Shown: positions 33,272-44,621 of the stretch, one piece after another
How positions within the stretch are numbered: the first letter of the stretch is position 1
Layout of the letters: the number at the start of each line of letters is the position of its first letter
Assembly: GCA_012184525.1 (NCBI GenBank)
Contig: WOFQ01000040.1
Span: forward strand, 268,245-332,244
Direction: 5' to 3'
Length of the DNA stretch: 64,000 nt
From: Xenoacremonium recifei
Taxonomy: Eukaryota > Ascomycota > Sordariomycetes > Hypocreales > Nectriaceae
The notes under the pieces: model-generated
What the model was told of the DNA's origin: nothing
What the model saw: the letters and a program-made list of their open reading frames with translations, nothing else
Databases searched by the model: none
Made by a program: the position numbers and the translations under genes

Positions 33272-33985
33272 TTACAAATCAACCTCGGCCTCAACTTCGT
33301 ATGCCTCATCATCCGTGCCTGGAATCTTCTTCGCGCCCATCCGATATATCGCAATCCTGTCGACCACCATGTCCTCCATCCACACGTAATCCTCGTACCG
33401 ACTGATAATGTCCCGCCCGTCTAGTGTCAGCCTCTCCCGCCGTTTCCCGCGTTGTCCTGTGCTCCGTACATAGACGGTGTTGATGATGGTAGCATGGAGC
33501 AGCAGTGGTCGGTTCTCCTCTTTCAGGAGCCCTGCGTTCAAAAATGCAGCTCTGATAGTCTCGCAAAACCGGTACAAAATACCGTCTTCGTCACGTGGCG
33601 GTGCGTAGAAGACTGATGCTTTTGACGCTGCCCCTATGGCGTGAAGACCCTGGAGGGTGATTGCCAGCTTTGCTCCCTCGGCAACAGTCTTCGAAGTTCC
33701 AGCTCCAAGGGCGCTGGCAGCACTAGCTTCTCTTGCTCTTGAAAGCAGCTCACTGTATGGCAAACTCTTGAGCAGCGCCACAGCTTGGCTTAGAACCTCC
33801 TCACTTTTCAAGCTCATCACTCCCAGCGTCAGATGCAGTGTTCCCAACGGACGGACGGCATCCTGTGGAATTGCGAAGCTCAGGGGACTCGTGACGTCGT
33901 TGCGAAACGAGGCAAGAGTTCGGGCCAACTGTGAACTTTTCAAAGGAATACACAGAAAGTGCGTCAGAGGTGCTTCGCGCGGCAT
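33272..33985 (-). CDS. 2H phosphoesterase (AKAP7/ASCC1-like)
   Basis: A single exon of 237 residues. The two signature HxT motifs of the 2H phosphoesterase superfamily are present: H51-L-T53 in GTLHLTLGV, and H164-A-T166 in LLLHATIIN. Between them are FYAPPRDEDGILYRFCETIR and RAAFLNAGLL, typical of the AKAP7 nuclear-localisation-domain branch, which also includes the C-terminal part of ASCC1. The length matches a stand-alone domain. Family members hydrolyse 2',3'-cyclic or 2'-5' phosphodiester bonds in RNA, and some act in RNA repair. The substrate here is not known. A basic GQRGKRRERL segment near residue 180 precedes the C-terminal beta strands. Confidence 0.85.
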   Translation of the reverse strand: MPREAPLTHFLCIPLKSSQLARTLASFRNDVTSPLSFAIPQDAVRPLGTLHLTLGVMSLKSEEVLSQAVALLKSLPYSELLSRAREASAASALGAGTSKTVAEGAKLAITLQGLHAIGAASKASVFYAPPRDEDGILYRFCETIRAAFLNAGLLKEENRPLLLHATIINTVYVRSTGQRGKRRERLTLDGRDIISRYEDYVWMEDMVVDRIAIYRMGAKKIPGTDDEAYEVEAEVDL

Positions 33986-35376
33986 GTTGTTTAACAGTAG
34001 AGTTCTTCTAACGGTTCGTCAAAAGACCTCTCTCTCGAGAGGATGCTGCTAAGTGATGGTCTAGAATCTCGTAGGTACAGATCTAGACTCTCAGTCTGTA
34101 GATGCTCGAACTTCGCTCTATAAGCTAGTGGAATTAGCACGGGGAAAGAGAGCTGCACGACATAAACCCAAGCCTCAACATGAAGAATATTGTGTCTGTG
34201 TACGACAAATCTGCATCAATCCTCCATAGATACTCGCACATTAGACGGTTCATGGAGGACAACATGCTGCACACGACCGCAAAATCGTTCGATTTCCAAG
34301 GATGACCTTTCACGAAACAAGCCAAGGGCCTTCGTCGAATTGCAGAGCCCTATTGAGTATACTCCAGAGTACGCTTACATGGTAGGCGGCGGATAGAGTC
34401 CGTCCGGTGCATAAAGTCGACGGCAGACATAGAAGCATATAGCCAATAAAAGGAAACCCACCTACCTCTATGGAGAAAAGAAAAATGAGTATAAGCCTTC
34501 GCGGGGGTCGCGAGCGGTTGAAGTCGTTGAGGGTAAGCATTTACTCGGACGGATGATGTCAGGTCGAAGTCTGCGTCTGCCTGTTCTGGAGATAATTCGA
34601 GGCAAACAAATTGTTACCCCACATTGGCCATACATGGGTAGGTAGGTACATTCACGAACTTTGGTTCCATAAGCTGAGCCTGATTGCCGCCTATGTCCAA
34701 TTCAATGCGAATGAAATGCGACTTTTCAACCTATTCTCCGACGACAACGGAAAGACAGAAACAAAACACCGGGCCATGCACGAAACATCACTCGAATCGA
34801 ACCGATCAGTAGAAGAACCACAGAGCCCGCCTACAATCATAATCAAGGCCATGTGCTTCAAGGTCATGACAACGCCTCCCGAGATGCTTGTCCGAACTTC
34901 GCTTTTGATTTGCTGATAGTTCTACATGGCCCTGCCAGGCTGAACAACAACGGGAATATCAACCTCGGCCGACCCAATGTGGATTGCGCAGCGCACCTCA
35001 GTGCGAGATATTGTGCCCTGCCTCGTCGTCCGTAGACGCCCGTTCGATCTTTACTCAGCTCGAACTTTCTTTTCAGCCTTCTTCTCGCCAGTCGTAAATC
35101 CAGGAGTGCTGCCTCTGACTCCTCGACCGTCTCTAGTAAGACCTCGTTTTTTTTTCGTTTTCGTCGTATATAGCAGTAATAAGAACAGCAGCTGGGTATG
35201 TGAGAGTATGAAGATGGTTGTGTGACAAGGAAGAGGTAGCCCAGGCCTTCATAAGAGCTACTAGTCGTTGAGCTGACAATGTTCGCTGGATTCGTCCGCA
35301 GCCATGATTTCTAATGCTGTGGTCGAGTCCCGTGACAGAGCCATCGTTCGAAGTATGTCGAAAGTCTAATCAACCA
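33986..35376. other. Intergenic, no gene seen
   Basis: Upstream region of the 2H phosphoesterase gene and 3' UTR of ypd1. Only short frames (up to about 100 codons) without domains are found. Confidence 0.45.
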
Positions 35377-36054
35377 CTAAACTTCCATGTCTGGAAATCT
35401 CTTTGCATAGTAATTCTTGAGGAACTGTTCAGCATCGGTGAAGTCTGACTTGACCACGTCAAGAGCCTCCGCAATGCGTTGCAGGCAGAGGTCACTGTCT
35501 GGCTCTTCTGATCCGTCCTCGTTTTCGAGCTTGCCGTACCGCTGGATCTTTTCGCAGCCGTCACGAACCTTGACGAGACCTAGTGTGGCGGAGGAGCCTT
35601 TGAGGAAATGGCCGAGCTCCGAAAGTCGCAGGAGATCCTTCTCTTCACTGTTTGGGGAAGAAGTTGACAGTTAGCTACATGATCATCAAGAGTTTGGCGC
35701 TTACTATGCACGGTGTACGGATGCCCTTCTTTATCCTCGGTTCCAAGGAAGTTGATGCGAAAGGTGGCAAAGCGAAGCTAAGCATAGCTCCGGGGGTGGG
35801 CAAACTCACAGAGCGGCGTCCATAGAGTCAAAGGTCTCCTTTGCTTGATCAAAGAAGCCCGTGACGATAGAGAGGCTGAACTCGCAGTCATCAGGCTCGT
35901 CCATCTCGAGAATTTGGCTGAAGGTTTCCATGTCGATGCCATCTCCGAGGAGATCCTCCGCCTACAAGCTCGCGTCAGTCTGGGATTCGGACTGTGAGGA
36001 GCGCATCGCGCAAAGGGGCACAGGAGGAAGCACCTTTTCTTCTGTGGGCGACAT
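35377..36054 (-). CDS. ypd1: Phosphorelay histidine phosphotransfer protein Ypd1
   Basis: Exons 36054-36034, 35961-35810 and 35647-35377 give 147 residues. The HPt motif GHFLKGSSATLG places the phospho-accepting histidine at about residue 71. Upstream is the conserved helix IDMETFSQILEMD and FSLSIVTGFFDQA, and downstream KVRDGCEKIQRYG, all as in Ypd1. By family it shuttles phosphate between hybrid histidine kinases and the response regulators Ssk1 and Skn7, controlling osmotic and oxidative stress responses. The first exon encodes only seven residues. Its intron (72 nt) has an atypical donor, GTGCTT, but a good branch CTGAC and the acceptor TTGTAG. The second intron (162 nt) has a normal GTGAGT donor. 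The gene is followed upstream by 6.7 kb without a gene. Confidence 0.93.
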
Positions 36055-36487
36055 TCTGGTCGTTGTTCGAGGAGGGAAGAAATCGGACCAGAACGAAGTC
36101 GTATCGATCGTGTGTTCAAGACTTGCGGTGCTGCACTCTCACGATGGAGGGGCAAGCTAGAGGGAGTGGGATGGAGAGGGGCGGCTGTGGTGGTAGGCAA
36201 GGTCAAGGTCGCTAAGCGTCGGTGACGACACACAGAAGGGAGCAGAGCTGGAGCCCGCTGAACGCCCTAGAGAGGCCGAGAAATAAGGCGGGCCGCGGTG
36301 TGGAGCGACCAGGTCGAGGTTGAGGGGTGTGATGGACAAGGAGTCGAGCTGTCTCTGAACGGACGGATGGTGGTATCCCGTAATCTGCTGAGACCTGGTT
36401 AGGATTCGCAGATGAAGGGACAATGTGATGCGCTGGGTGAGGAATCGCAGTGGGGGGTGGGGGGGGAGAAGGAAGGTGATGATGCCC

Positions 36488-36512
36488 GGCAAGGCAAGGC
36501 AAGGCAAGGCAA
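36488..36512. repeat. GGCAA x5 tandem repeat
   Basis: Five perfect GGCAA units followed by the variant GGCAG, about 430 bp upstream of the ypd1 start codon. Confidence 0.85.
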
Positions 36513-36988
36513 GGCAGGGCACAGGGCAGGGCAAGCCAATGGGCAGCAGTCAGCGGGAAGTCAATGATATGGAGTGCCTGATGGAGGGTGTGGTCAGGGT
36601 GAAGCCGGGGGGCTCGTGGTGACCTGTGGCTGGTCCGCACCCGGTAGGAGACCTGGCAGTGAATTGAGCGAGGGGAAGACACCCACAGTAGCAAACTCAA
36701 GGCTCGGCTTAAACGTCAAAATACGTCAGCGTCAACGACAACAACATCAACAGGAAATGACAGCGTGATCAAGCCGGCCACAGGAAGATACCAGAAGGAA
36801 GGAGAGGAAAAAAAAACAAAAACGTGGCTGTTGTGCTGGTGGTGGAGGAGGATGAGATGGACAGGCGACAGACTTTGATGGCGGCTTGCAACTAGGTAGC
36901 TAGTGAGCGCGGTGGGGGGGAAGATGAGCCAGCCAGCCGCCAGCCAGCCCGGCCGAGCGAGACGAGACGAAGAAGTCCAGGGAATCTC

Positions 36989-37016
36989 CAGTAGCCAGTA
37001 GCCAGTAGCCAGTAGC
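36989..37016. repeat. CAGTAGC x4 tandem repeat
   Basis: Four perfect heptamer units in the gene-free stretch upstream of ypd1. Confidence 0.85.
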
Positions 37017-38693
37017 GGGAAGGGCCAGGGAACAGCCCGGGAGCCATCCTGGGGTCCTGTCTGTCGCTCACTCGTGCTGGATGGTGGGTGCAAGCTCTGG
37101 CATGGGCTTGGCTGAGGTGGATTAAAAAGTCCGCTATGGAACCAGCGTCTAGAAGAATCCGCACTCGCCTAGTAGGGATCCGGCCGTGGGAGGAGCGAAT
37201 TCCGAGACGTTTGGCCCTTTCTGGCCAGCCATGGTGTACCAGAAGGAGACATGAGGGGGACAGGGATAGGAGTCAGGTAATGAAAGTTGTGATAGTGGTT
37301 GGGTGGTGACAAGCTTTGTCTGGCTTGAAGCTCCTTGTGCTAACAAAGCCGCCAAAAGAAGGGAGGGAGGGGACTTGACACTGAAAGCTTGATCTGGCTC
37401 AAGGGTCGGTAACAGAATCGGGACAATGAGACGATCTTGCCAACTTTTGGGCGCGTGCTGGGTGACGATGGCTGTGGCTGCTGTGGTAGCGCTGGCTATG
37501 GTGGTGTGGTGCTTGATGACAGGACAGGCTCCCGGCGCATGTGAGTGTGGTCAACTCCGTGACGCCGCCTAGACCGAGGAAAGGGACTTCTCAAGTCCCG
37601 CGACCAGCCCATCATCCCGTAACTTGACCAAGGAGGGGCCCCGGGTGGACGAAAAGACCGCCAGATGGGACTCGCCAGAGCAAGCCGGGTGGGGTGGTTT
37701 CTTAGTAGATGCTGGCGTGGGCTGTAGTGGTTGGGCGGCTGGAAGATGGAGGGTAGGGGGGCATCGAAGGGCAACAGGAAGTGGCCGTGCAGGCACCGGA
37801 TAGTGGCCGCCGCCATGAGAGCTGTAGCTTATGGAGGGTTGACACGAGTCGGGTGCTGAGTGACCTGGCAGACGATGGATGGATGCCATTGAGATGGTGT
37901 TGAGGCTTGACAAAGTGGTCGGGTGGGAGTGGCGGTGATGACGATGCGGGGAGGTGGAAGGCGGGACAACTGAACAGGGGAGGCAGGAGCAAAGAGGCTG
38001 ACTTACAGATCAATGCGCCTTCCGAAACAGTAATGAACGGTCAATGACACTAAGCTACCGTGGAGGCTTGTCAGTATCTTCCGTTCATGCGGATCTCTCG
38101 CTCGGGATTTGTGTTGTTGTTTTAATTTTGCTGTGTGTGTATCTGGCCCCTTCTTCGAACTGAGGGAGAATGGCGGGAGAACCCGAGTGGTCGGCTGAAG
38201 TTGGGACGACTGACGACAGTGGCTGACTACTAGCTCTAGGCGACGCGTTACGTCAGGAATGGCACAATAATTGCGAGTCGGAGGAAGAAAAGGGAGGACT
38301 GGTAGGACGTCCGTCGGATTCTGAGGGATCGAGGAAAAATAAAAAGGGGATTCAGGGTTATCGCTTGCTAACCTAGTAGGTAAGGAGGTATGCGATCCCG
38401 TCTGCTGTTGTCCATCTGGTCGGTCAAAGTCAATCCTTCCCGTCAATGGTGGATGTGATGTTATTAGCCCAGTGCCCATTAGAGCTGCATTACGTCGGTG
38501 CGGCGGGACGTGCTGAGCTAAGGCAGGACGGCGGCGGTTGCATCATCCCCCTGCACCGTTTAAGAAGGACCCCGACTCCACGTTTTAACCGGCCGAACGT
38601 TTGTTCAGGGGCCGACCTTGCTCTCCGGGGATGCTGATGCCCTTCCGGCCCTTTGGCCAGGGAAACTAAAGGGAGTCGTACCATGAAGAACAT

Positions 38694-38703
38694 TACGGAG
38701 TAC
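38694..38703. repeat. TACGGAGTAC element
   Basis: Exact copy of the recurrent intergenic motif; a further copy lies about 500 bp downstream. Confidence 0.6.
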
Positions 38704-39199
38704 CTGACTTTTATTTGAATTTTCTTCTATATCTTGAAACTTTTTTCTTTTCCCACATTAAACAGAATACTCAGTTCTCTGCGTGCCCAGTCTTGATTTC
38801 CCAAGTACCCATCACTCGCATTGGAACACTTCCCACCTGCGCAGAAAGATCCCCCGTGTTCCATACCGAGGCCAGTGACATTTGCTCTCTTCCCCTTTCC
38901 TGGAGTACCTGACTAGCGGCAGACCGAACAATCCATTCCCTAGCAAGTCCTAGCCTGCTGGGGAGTAATATCGAGCCACTGACACGTCTCCCCGCGGGCG
39001 TCAACGACCAAGACCTAATTTCCATTCCCTTTGCATTCTCATGCTACGACAGAAACAGCCATTTATTGCTGACTCGCTGCGACGTAACCTAATGCTAGTC
39101 GTCTTCTTAATGTCGGTCCCCTCGGAATTCATTAAGCATGTACCTTACTCAATGCTCAAGGTGCATGCACCGTATATTACGGATTATCATGTTCATGTT

Positions 39200-39210
39200 T
39201 ACTCCGTACT
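39200..39210. repeat. TACTCCGTACT element
   Basis: Exact copy of the recurrent motif, in opposite orientation to the copy at 38694. Confidence 0.6.
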
Positions 39211-41716
39211 AGCAACCAGGTTCCACCTGCAACTAACATTGCTTGTCTCCTTCCTTCCTCGAACAGCTCACGCACGGTCCATCACCGTCATTGTTTCCGG
39301 GGTTCGGAAACCACTGCCGTCCGCCCCAACAACGTGCCTTCCTCGCTGATACGGAGCTGAGGGAGGCAGGCGGGATCTGGTCCAAGGCTGGCCGAGGACA
39401 AGACTTTCAACCTCGATCTTACACTCGAACAAAAAGTGCTGTGTCACTTCATATCACTTCTTTCTCGCGCCCTCTATCTAGACCGCCAAGACTTCCTGCC
39501 GACTAGCACCTGTCACCGTCTCCAGGACCATCCAAGTCAATGGCATTTCCCAAATCTGGACCGCCCATCGATCGATCTCTTCACGTCAACCTCCCTCCAC
39601 AGCCGCAGCGCTAAGGCGACTGTGGACATTGGCCATTCCGGCCACCAGGAAACCCAGGGCTTTCTCATCAGGGCTTCTCAGGGAATAACCATCTTTTCCA
39701 AATCAAAGTCCCACATCAGCCGTGATTAGCCATCTCATCTCTCGACATCCCCCTTGTCAATCGATAGTGCTCCCACTGTCTGGATCGGACGAACAAACAA
39801 GACCACTCGCCCACCCCAGTCGCCGCGTGCTTGACATGGAAGCTCTCCGGCCGCCATCCTTACAAGTAGCCGACCTGGGTCTCTGCGGATTACCAAGACT
39901 TTAGCAGGTTCTCCTAGAACTTGCATGCGACCCTCCCGTCTACAATAATTCCATCTGACAAGCGCAAATCCGCCACACAGCCTAAACCTGAGGGTCACGC
40001 CTGTGACCCAGAACTGGCCATGATCGACGCCCTCCACCGCCGCCGGACTCACCCAGGACTCCTCACCGTTCCAGCTCTACTGCAGAGTGTTGGAGGCGTT
40101 ATGCCTTCTGCCCGTCTCCCCGGCCCCGAGCCCGAGCCTCGCGACTACAGCTCCCGCCGGCTCTTGTCGACCTGTGACGGAACATGGGGGGGATAAAAAT
40201 CCTACATAAAGCAGTGAAAAGCTGGTGCTCCACTGCCCACGCCATCGGTGGAATTCACAAAAAACGGATAACGTATTCGCTTCTGGTCCCTTCATCCTAC
40301 TGGCTACCTTAGTTGCCGCCGGGACCTTTGGCATTCGCCGTCTTGCAGGCTGTCAACCGGGCACCTCTGGCCAACCGGCACAAGGCTCACCCCAGAGACG
40401 ACAGCTCACGGGAGCTTGTGCTTGCGGTATTTTCTCACGCTCTTCTGACAAATGTTGACCCGTACGTTATTGAATCTCTTGGCAGGCAGGTAGATACTTT
40501 GCATCACCGCTGCTCCATCCTCCCGATGCAGGGTCCGACAATGTTGAAACATAACGGAAACCATTCCACTCCACGGCATCTGGCCCGTTCTCCAGGCTCG
40601 CCTCCGCCTCTAATCAGCCTTGGATGTGGGTGAGGGGCCTGGCCTCACCTAGCCCTACAAATTGCACTGCTCTGGGCACTATCATGCTTTTGAAGCCACC
40701 CTGGGAACTCACGATGGCATCGTTGAGCAACGGTTACAAGTAGAAGTCTAATCAGAAAACCCCCCCAAATTTCCCAAGAGCACTGATAACGCGGTGGGGG
40801 TGCTCAGGAAGAGGCTCGCTTCGGCCTACGGACGTCATACCGCTTTCTCGGCTCAAGCGTCATAGGCTAGCGGACGATTTGAGTCCGTTACAACCGTTGT
40901 CAACGACACAGCGTTTCGTCAGACTTGACACCAGTCAACTCCTCATTTGACACCGGCATCCTTTGAGTCACCATTTTCCTCATTCAATACTTCCTCCTCT
41001 TGGCCTCATTCTGTTCCCTTAGAAGTTGTGTGGTCTTGTGGCAGTGGGCATAGAACCGACATGGAGGGGCTTCTCGATATTTGTATGACTTATATAGGGA
41101 TCTAGCCTCAACTCTTCGAAGCCATTGCGACTCACTCATCATCTTCGAAATCTAAGCTTTGCGAGAGAGTCTCGAAAAAACCGACCCCGAGTCTTTCTCT
41201 GGCCTAATTAGGCTTATTCGTTGTCGGTTGACTAGGAGGATTAAGACGAAAAGTACTTCTAGCTGGGCCCCTGCTTTTCAGACCAAACCCCAGCGATTGT
41301 GGAGCAGAAAAGTCGTGGAGGATAGCTGCCGTGTCCTTCAAGCTGCTGCGTTGACATCACGAATAGGTCCGAATGATCGTCACCAGGGATTATGAGGTTT
41401 GGGACTTAAATGCTACATATATCAAAGCTGCCGTTCGAGAAGCACTCCTGTAGCATATCAGGACTTGTGCTTCCCTAACTTGAATGGCCGTTACGGACTC
41501 ATTCACCAGTCAGATCTCGGATTTAAGAATCTTGAGCATCGACATCACAGTCGAACCACTCTCGAAACCCCGGCCACTGAAAAGGGTCTCGCGCCTCGCC
41601 GAAGGCAACCGGTGAGCCAGCCCACCAGGCCATCCTTGAAGTGTTAAGAGACTACGACAGGGGCCAACGGGATCACCGTGGAGCTGCATTAGAGACTCTC
41701 CCGACACTGGACGGCA

Positions 41717-41733
41717 TACGGAGTACGGAGTAC
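41717..41733. repeat. Double TACGGAGTAC element
   Basis: Two overlapping copies read TACGGAGTACGGAGTAC. It is the only place in the window where the motif is doubled. Confidence 0.65.
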
Positions 41734-42733
41734 GCCATGCGAGATATGAATCCCAGAGTCAGGGGTCAGCCCAAGTCGAAATTATTCGTTTTTGTTCATT
41801 GATCAGCAGAAAGTCCGAGGCTGCATGTTCTCTGTATGCAAAGCTGTCACACACCCCGAAAAAAAACCGGTTTTATGCCCATCCCGTGCCTCACAGGGAA
41901 TCCTATTCGCGCATATCGGAGTCCAAACAGCGTGCAGCACGTTGCAGGTCTAGCGCAGCTGAAAGCTTCGATTGAGACAAGAGACAAGATCAAGTCGCTA
42001 CTCGCTCGAGCCAGTCGCATTCGTTTCCTTCACTGAGGCCGGCCTTCAAGGCTGTCGTTAGAGGGAGCCCTTGAATCCGCCGCTGAAGGGCCGGTTGAGG
42101 TCCGGCAATGCGGAATTTGGCCGGAGGCACACACCCGGCCTCCAAGCCGGCCGGCCACCACCACGTTGTGATTGCAGGAGCTGGTTCCCAACGCCCCTCC
42201 CCCTCCTTACCTTTGACTCTCAACACACTCTGGGACAGGATGGCTCTCACCGAGGTTGCAATGACGGTCCGGAGTGGCTCGATGGGGAAGCACCGGTGAA
42301 TGCGAACAGATTACACAATGTGTGAGTGTCACACATGAGGCCCGCCATATCTGCACGCTCCAAGGAACATCACGTTACTCTGACGAACCCTCTGAAATAC
42401 CTCGACGCATCCTTTACCCGAGGTCATCCAGGGGTCTGCAGAAGCAGTTCATGACCACCTCCGAGGACCCCTCGTTCAGTGGGGTCGCGTAAGGGTGTCG
42501 GATGTGGTGCAAGCAGAGCGAGTGTTGCTCCGTGCGAAGAATTCATTGCATGTCAGTCATCATCCACAAGGCCAGCAAACAAGACCGGGCGAATCGTGTA
42601 CTCTATTACCCTGCCCGTTGAGGGTATCGTCTCCAGAATTCATTACTAAAACATACATTGCAAAGGTAGACGCTATAGGCCCTTTCCTTCTCCCTTGTAG
42701 GCAACGCAATGGCCAACTCCAATAGATTGCTCT

Positions 42734-43837
42734 CTAGAACATGACTTTGGTCGCAACACTTAGTAACCAAGCGGCATCGCCCCAACCTCCTTCGTCGGCT
42801 TTGGGGGGCGGTATTCTATCCTCGGGAAGAGTTGAGATTCCAGCCAGGTTGCGAGAGGAGAGATTTCGGGACCTGCTCAGTTGAGACAGGGACTCTTCAC
42901 TCTCGCTCTCGTCCGAATCCTCGTCGTTCTCTTCTACGGCGAATAGAGCCCACATACCACCAAACCAGGTGTTGGCATTGGCTTGGCCTCTCCGAACCAA
43001 GCGTCGGATGGCAGCTTCGTCCGCCTGAGTTGTATCCTGCTCTAGCCCCTCGAGCTTCTCGTCCAGATTGACGAAGTCGGGACCGGGTAGGTAATCTTGG
43101 TTGGGGAAATAGCCCTCGTCGTTGAGACGTTCCCGGGGAGTGAGAATATTGCTCCGTGGTCGTGTTAAGCTGTGAGACCGACTGTGGGTGCGGCTGGGAT
43201 ATCGGCTGCCGTAGGGAGACGCATCATCTTCGGCGAATGCAGAGCTACCGCGACGACTGGCATGGCGGCTAGCCATATCACGCTCGCGGGCAAGCTCATG
43301 CTCGAATGCTTCTTCTTCGGCATCATGCATACCCGTCAGGCTGGTCGAGCTCTGCCGGGAGACAAGCCACGCCTGTCCCTTGAACTCCCTCGCCTCGGAG
43401 CTCATGACAGCACCAGTTCGGAGCAACCAATCGCTATCATTGCGATGTCTATATCCAAGCTCCTCTCGATGCTTTCGAATTGGGGTCGTCAGACCGCTAA
43501 CGGCTTTGCGGGATGGCTGGTCTGGGAGAACGCCTGCAAGATGCGATACAGACTTGCTCTTGGCAATATTGGAGCCAGAGGGAGTTCGCTGATGGGATCG
43601 GGAGCGGCCACCGGCTGGAGAATGTGAAAGGAGACGCGGTGTCGTTGGGGCAGACTTGCGATGGAGGTAGGAGGTGGGCGTCGTAGGCTGTGTAGGAGAA
43701 TCAGAGCCTGGAAGGAGGTCATCATCGTTTAGGGGCAATTTCGCGGTCAGAGGAGCGAGTGTAAGGTGATTGAGGTTGGTGGAGGAGCGATTCTTGCGTC
43801 GAGCGCGATCGGCGTGTTGGTTATACGCGACGTCCAT
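42734..43837 (-). CDS. DUF3984-type fungal protein
   Basis: A single exon of 367 residues. It begins MDVAYNQHADRARRKNRSS and continues LNHLTLAPLTAKLPLNDDD, which I recall as the start of the fungal DUF3984 family. Most of the chain is Ser/Arg-rich and probably disordered, with many potential basophilic kinase sites (RRGSS, RKSAP, RQSSTS). A short conserved-looking segment, DEAAIRRLVRRGQANANTW followed by FGGMWALF, lies at about 275-300. An acidic Glu/Ser/Asp run and the C-terminal GWGDAAWLLSVATKVMF follow. Function is unknown. It is divergent from Elp1. Confidence 0.78.
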   Translation of the reverse strand: MDVAYNQHADRARRKNRSSTNLNHLTLAPLTAKLPLNDDDLLPGSDSPTQPTTPTSYLHRKSAPTTPRLLSHSPAGGRSRSHQRTPSGSNIAKSKSVSHLAGVLPDQPSRKAVSGLTTPIRKHREELGYRHRNDSDWLLRTGAVMSSEAREFKGQAWLVSRQSSTSLTGMHDAEEEAFEHELARERDMASRHASRRGSSAFAEDDASPYGSRYPSRTHSRSHSLTRPRSNILTPRERLNDEGYFPNQDYLPGPDFVNLDEKLEGLEQDTTQADEAAIRRLVRRGQANANTWFGGMWALFAVEENDEDSDESESEESLSQLSRSRNLSSRNLAGISTLPEDRIPPPKADEGGWGDAAWLLSVATKVMF

Positions 43838-44621
43838 GGCGAGGGAGCTCGAGCGGAGCTTCAGCTACCTCGAGCAGGGCTGCGATAAGATAGAAGGGGC
43901 TAGGAGATCCAGCCACAGGAGAGCTCTCGTGATGGGAGAGGCAGCAGCGAGGAGGTGCAAAGACGAGATGCCTGGATCTGGCCGAGGTCGTGATGGTGAT
44001 GATGTCGTAGGTCAAGGGTGGAGGTTCAAAGACGAGCTCGAGCACGGGGAAGGGCAGGCATGTGAGGTCAAGCAAGAGCGCGCCGACCAGGAATGGGCCT
44101 GCAGTTTATAGGGCGGTAAGTGGCTGAGGCGGGAGGCGCCTGGCTGCAAATCCGGGGGAAAAACCAGCAGCAGCCGAGGCCAGTCCGGGGCTTGTGAACG
44201 CTGGACCTCGCCTGAAGATGCAGACGGGAGGGGCAATTTAGTGGTTGTGGAAGTACTTGGATGTGGCGCCACGACGTGTACTTCGGGAGGCTCCGCTGGG
44301 TGTTTTCTGGGCGTGGAGAGGGAGGGGCAGTACCTCTGTGGGCTGATCAGGCAGGTACCGCGATCGACGAAAAATCTCGAACCTCACAGATGCAGCAAAA
44401 AATCTAAAACTCGGCAGACTCACATACGGGATCCCACCCTCCACAACGATAGAGCCGAATGAGACCATCGAACGAGCTGTGCAGGCAACATTCGATGCGG
44501 TGATATTGCCGATCAGAGATCATCTATCTATTCTTCCTTTCTGAACAGAATACGACACTGGTGAGGCGACGAGAGTGATCCAAGAAAGAGCACCGGCTGG
44601 GATCGGGGGAGGTGTCAGAGG
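43838..44621. promoter_or_regulatory. Divergent promoter region, DUF3984-type / Elp1
   Basis: This 784-bp intergenic region is shared by the two genes. On the minus strand it is pyrimidine-rich just before 43837. No clear TATA box is seen on either side. Confidence 0.45.

Larger units (their letters stand above)
36055..42733. other. 6.7-kb region without a supportable gene
   Basis: This lies between the 5' end of ypd1 and the 3' end of the DUF3984-type gene, both minus. It holds two tandem repeats (36488 and 36989) and several TACGGAGTA elements (38694, 39200, 41717). There is a TATATAGG stretch near 41090. The longest frames (for example 38003-38479 minus, 158 codons) are Pro/Ser-rich and match no family I know. 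The part nearest ypd1 may be its promoter and leader. Non-coding RNA or a lineage-specific short gene remains possible. Confidence 0.4.
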
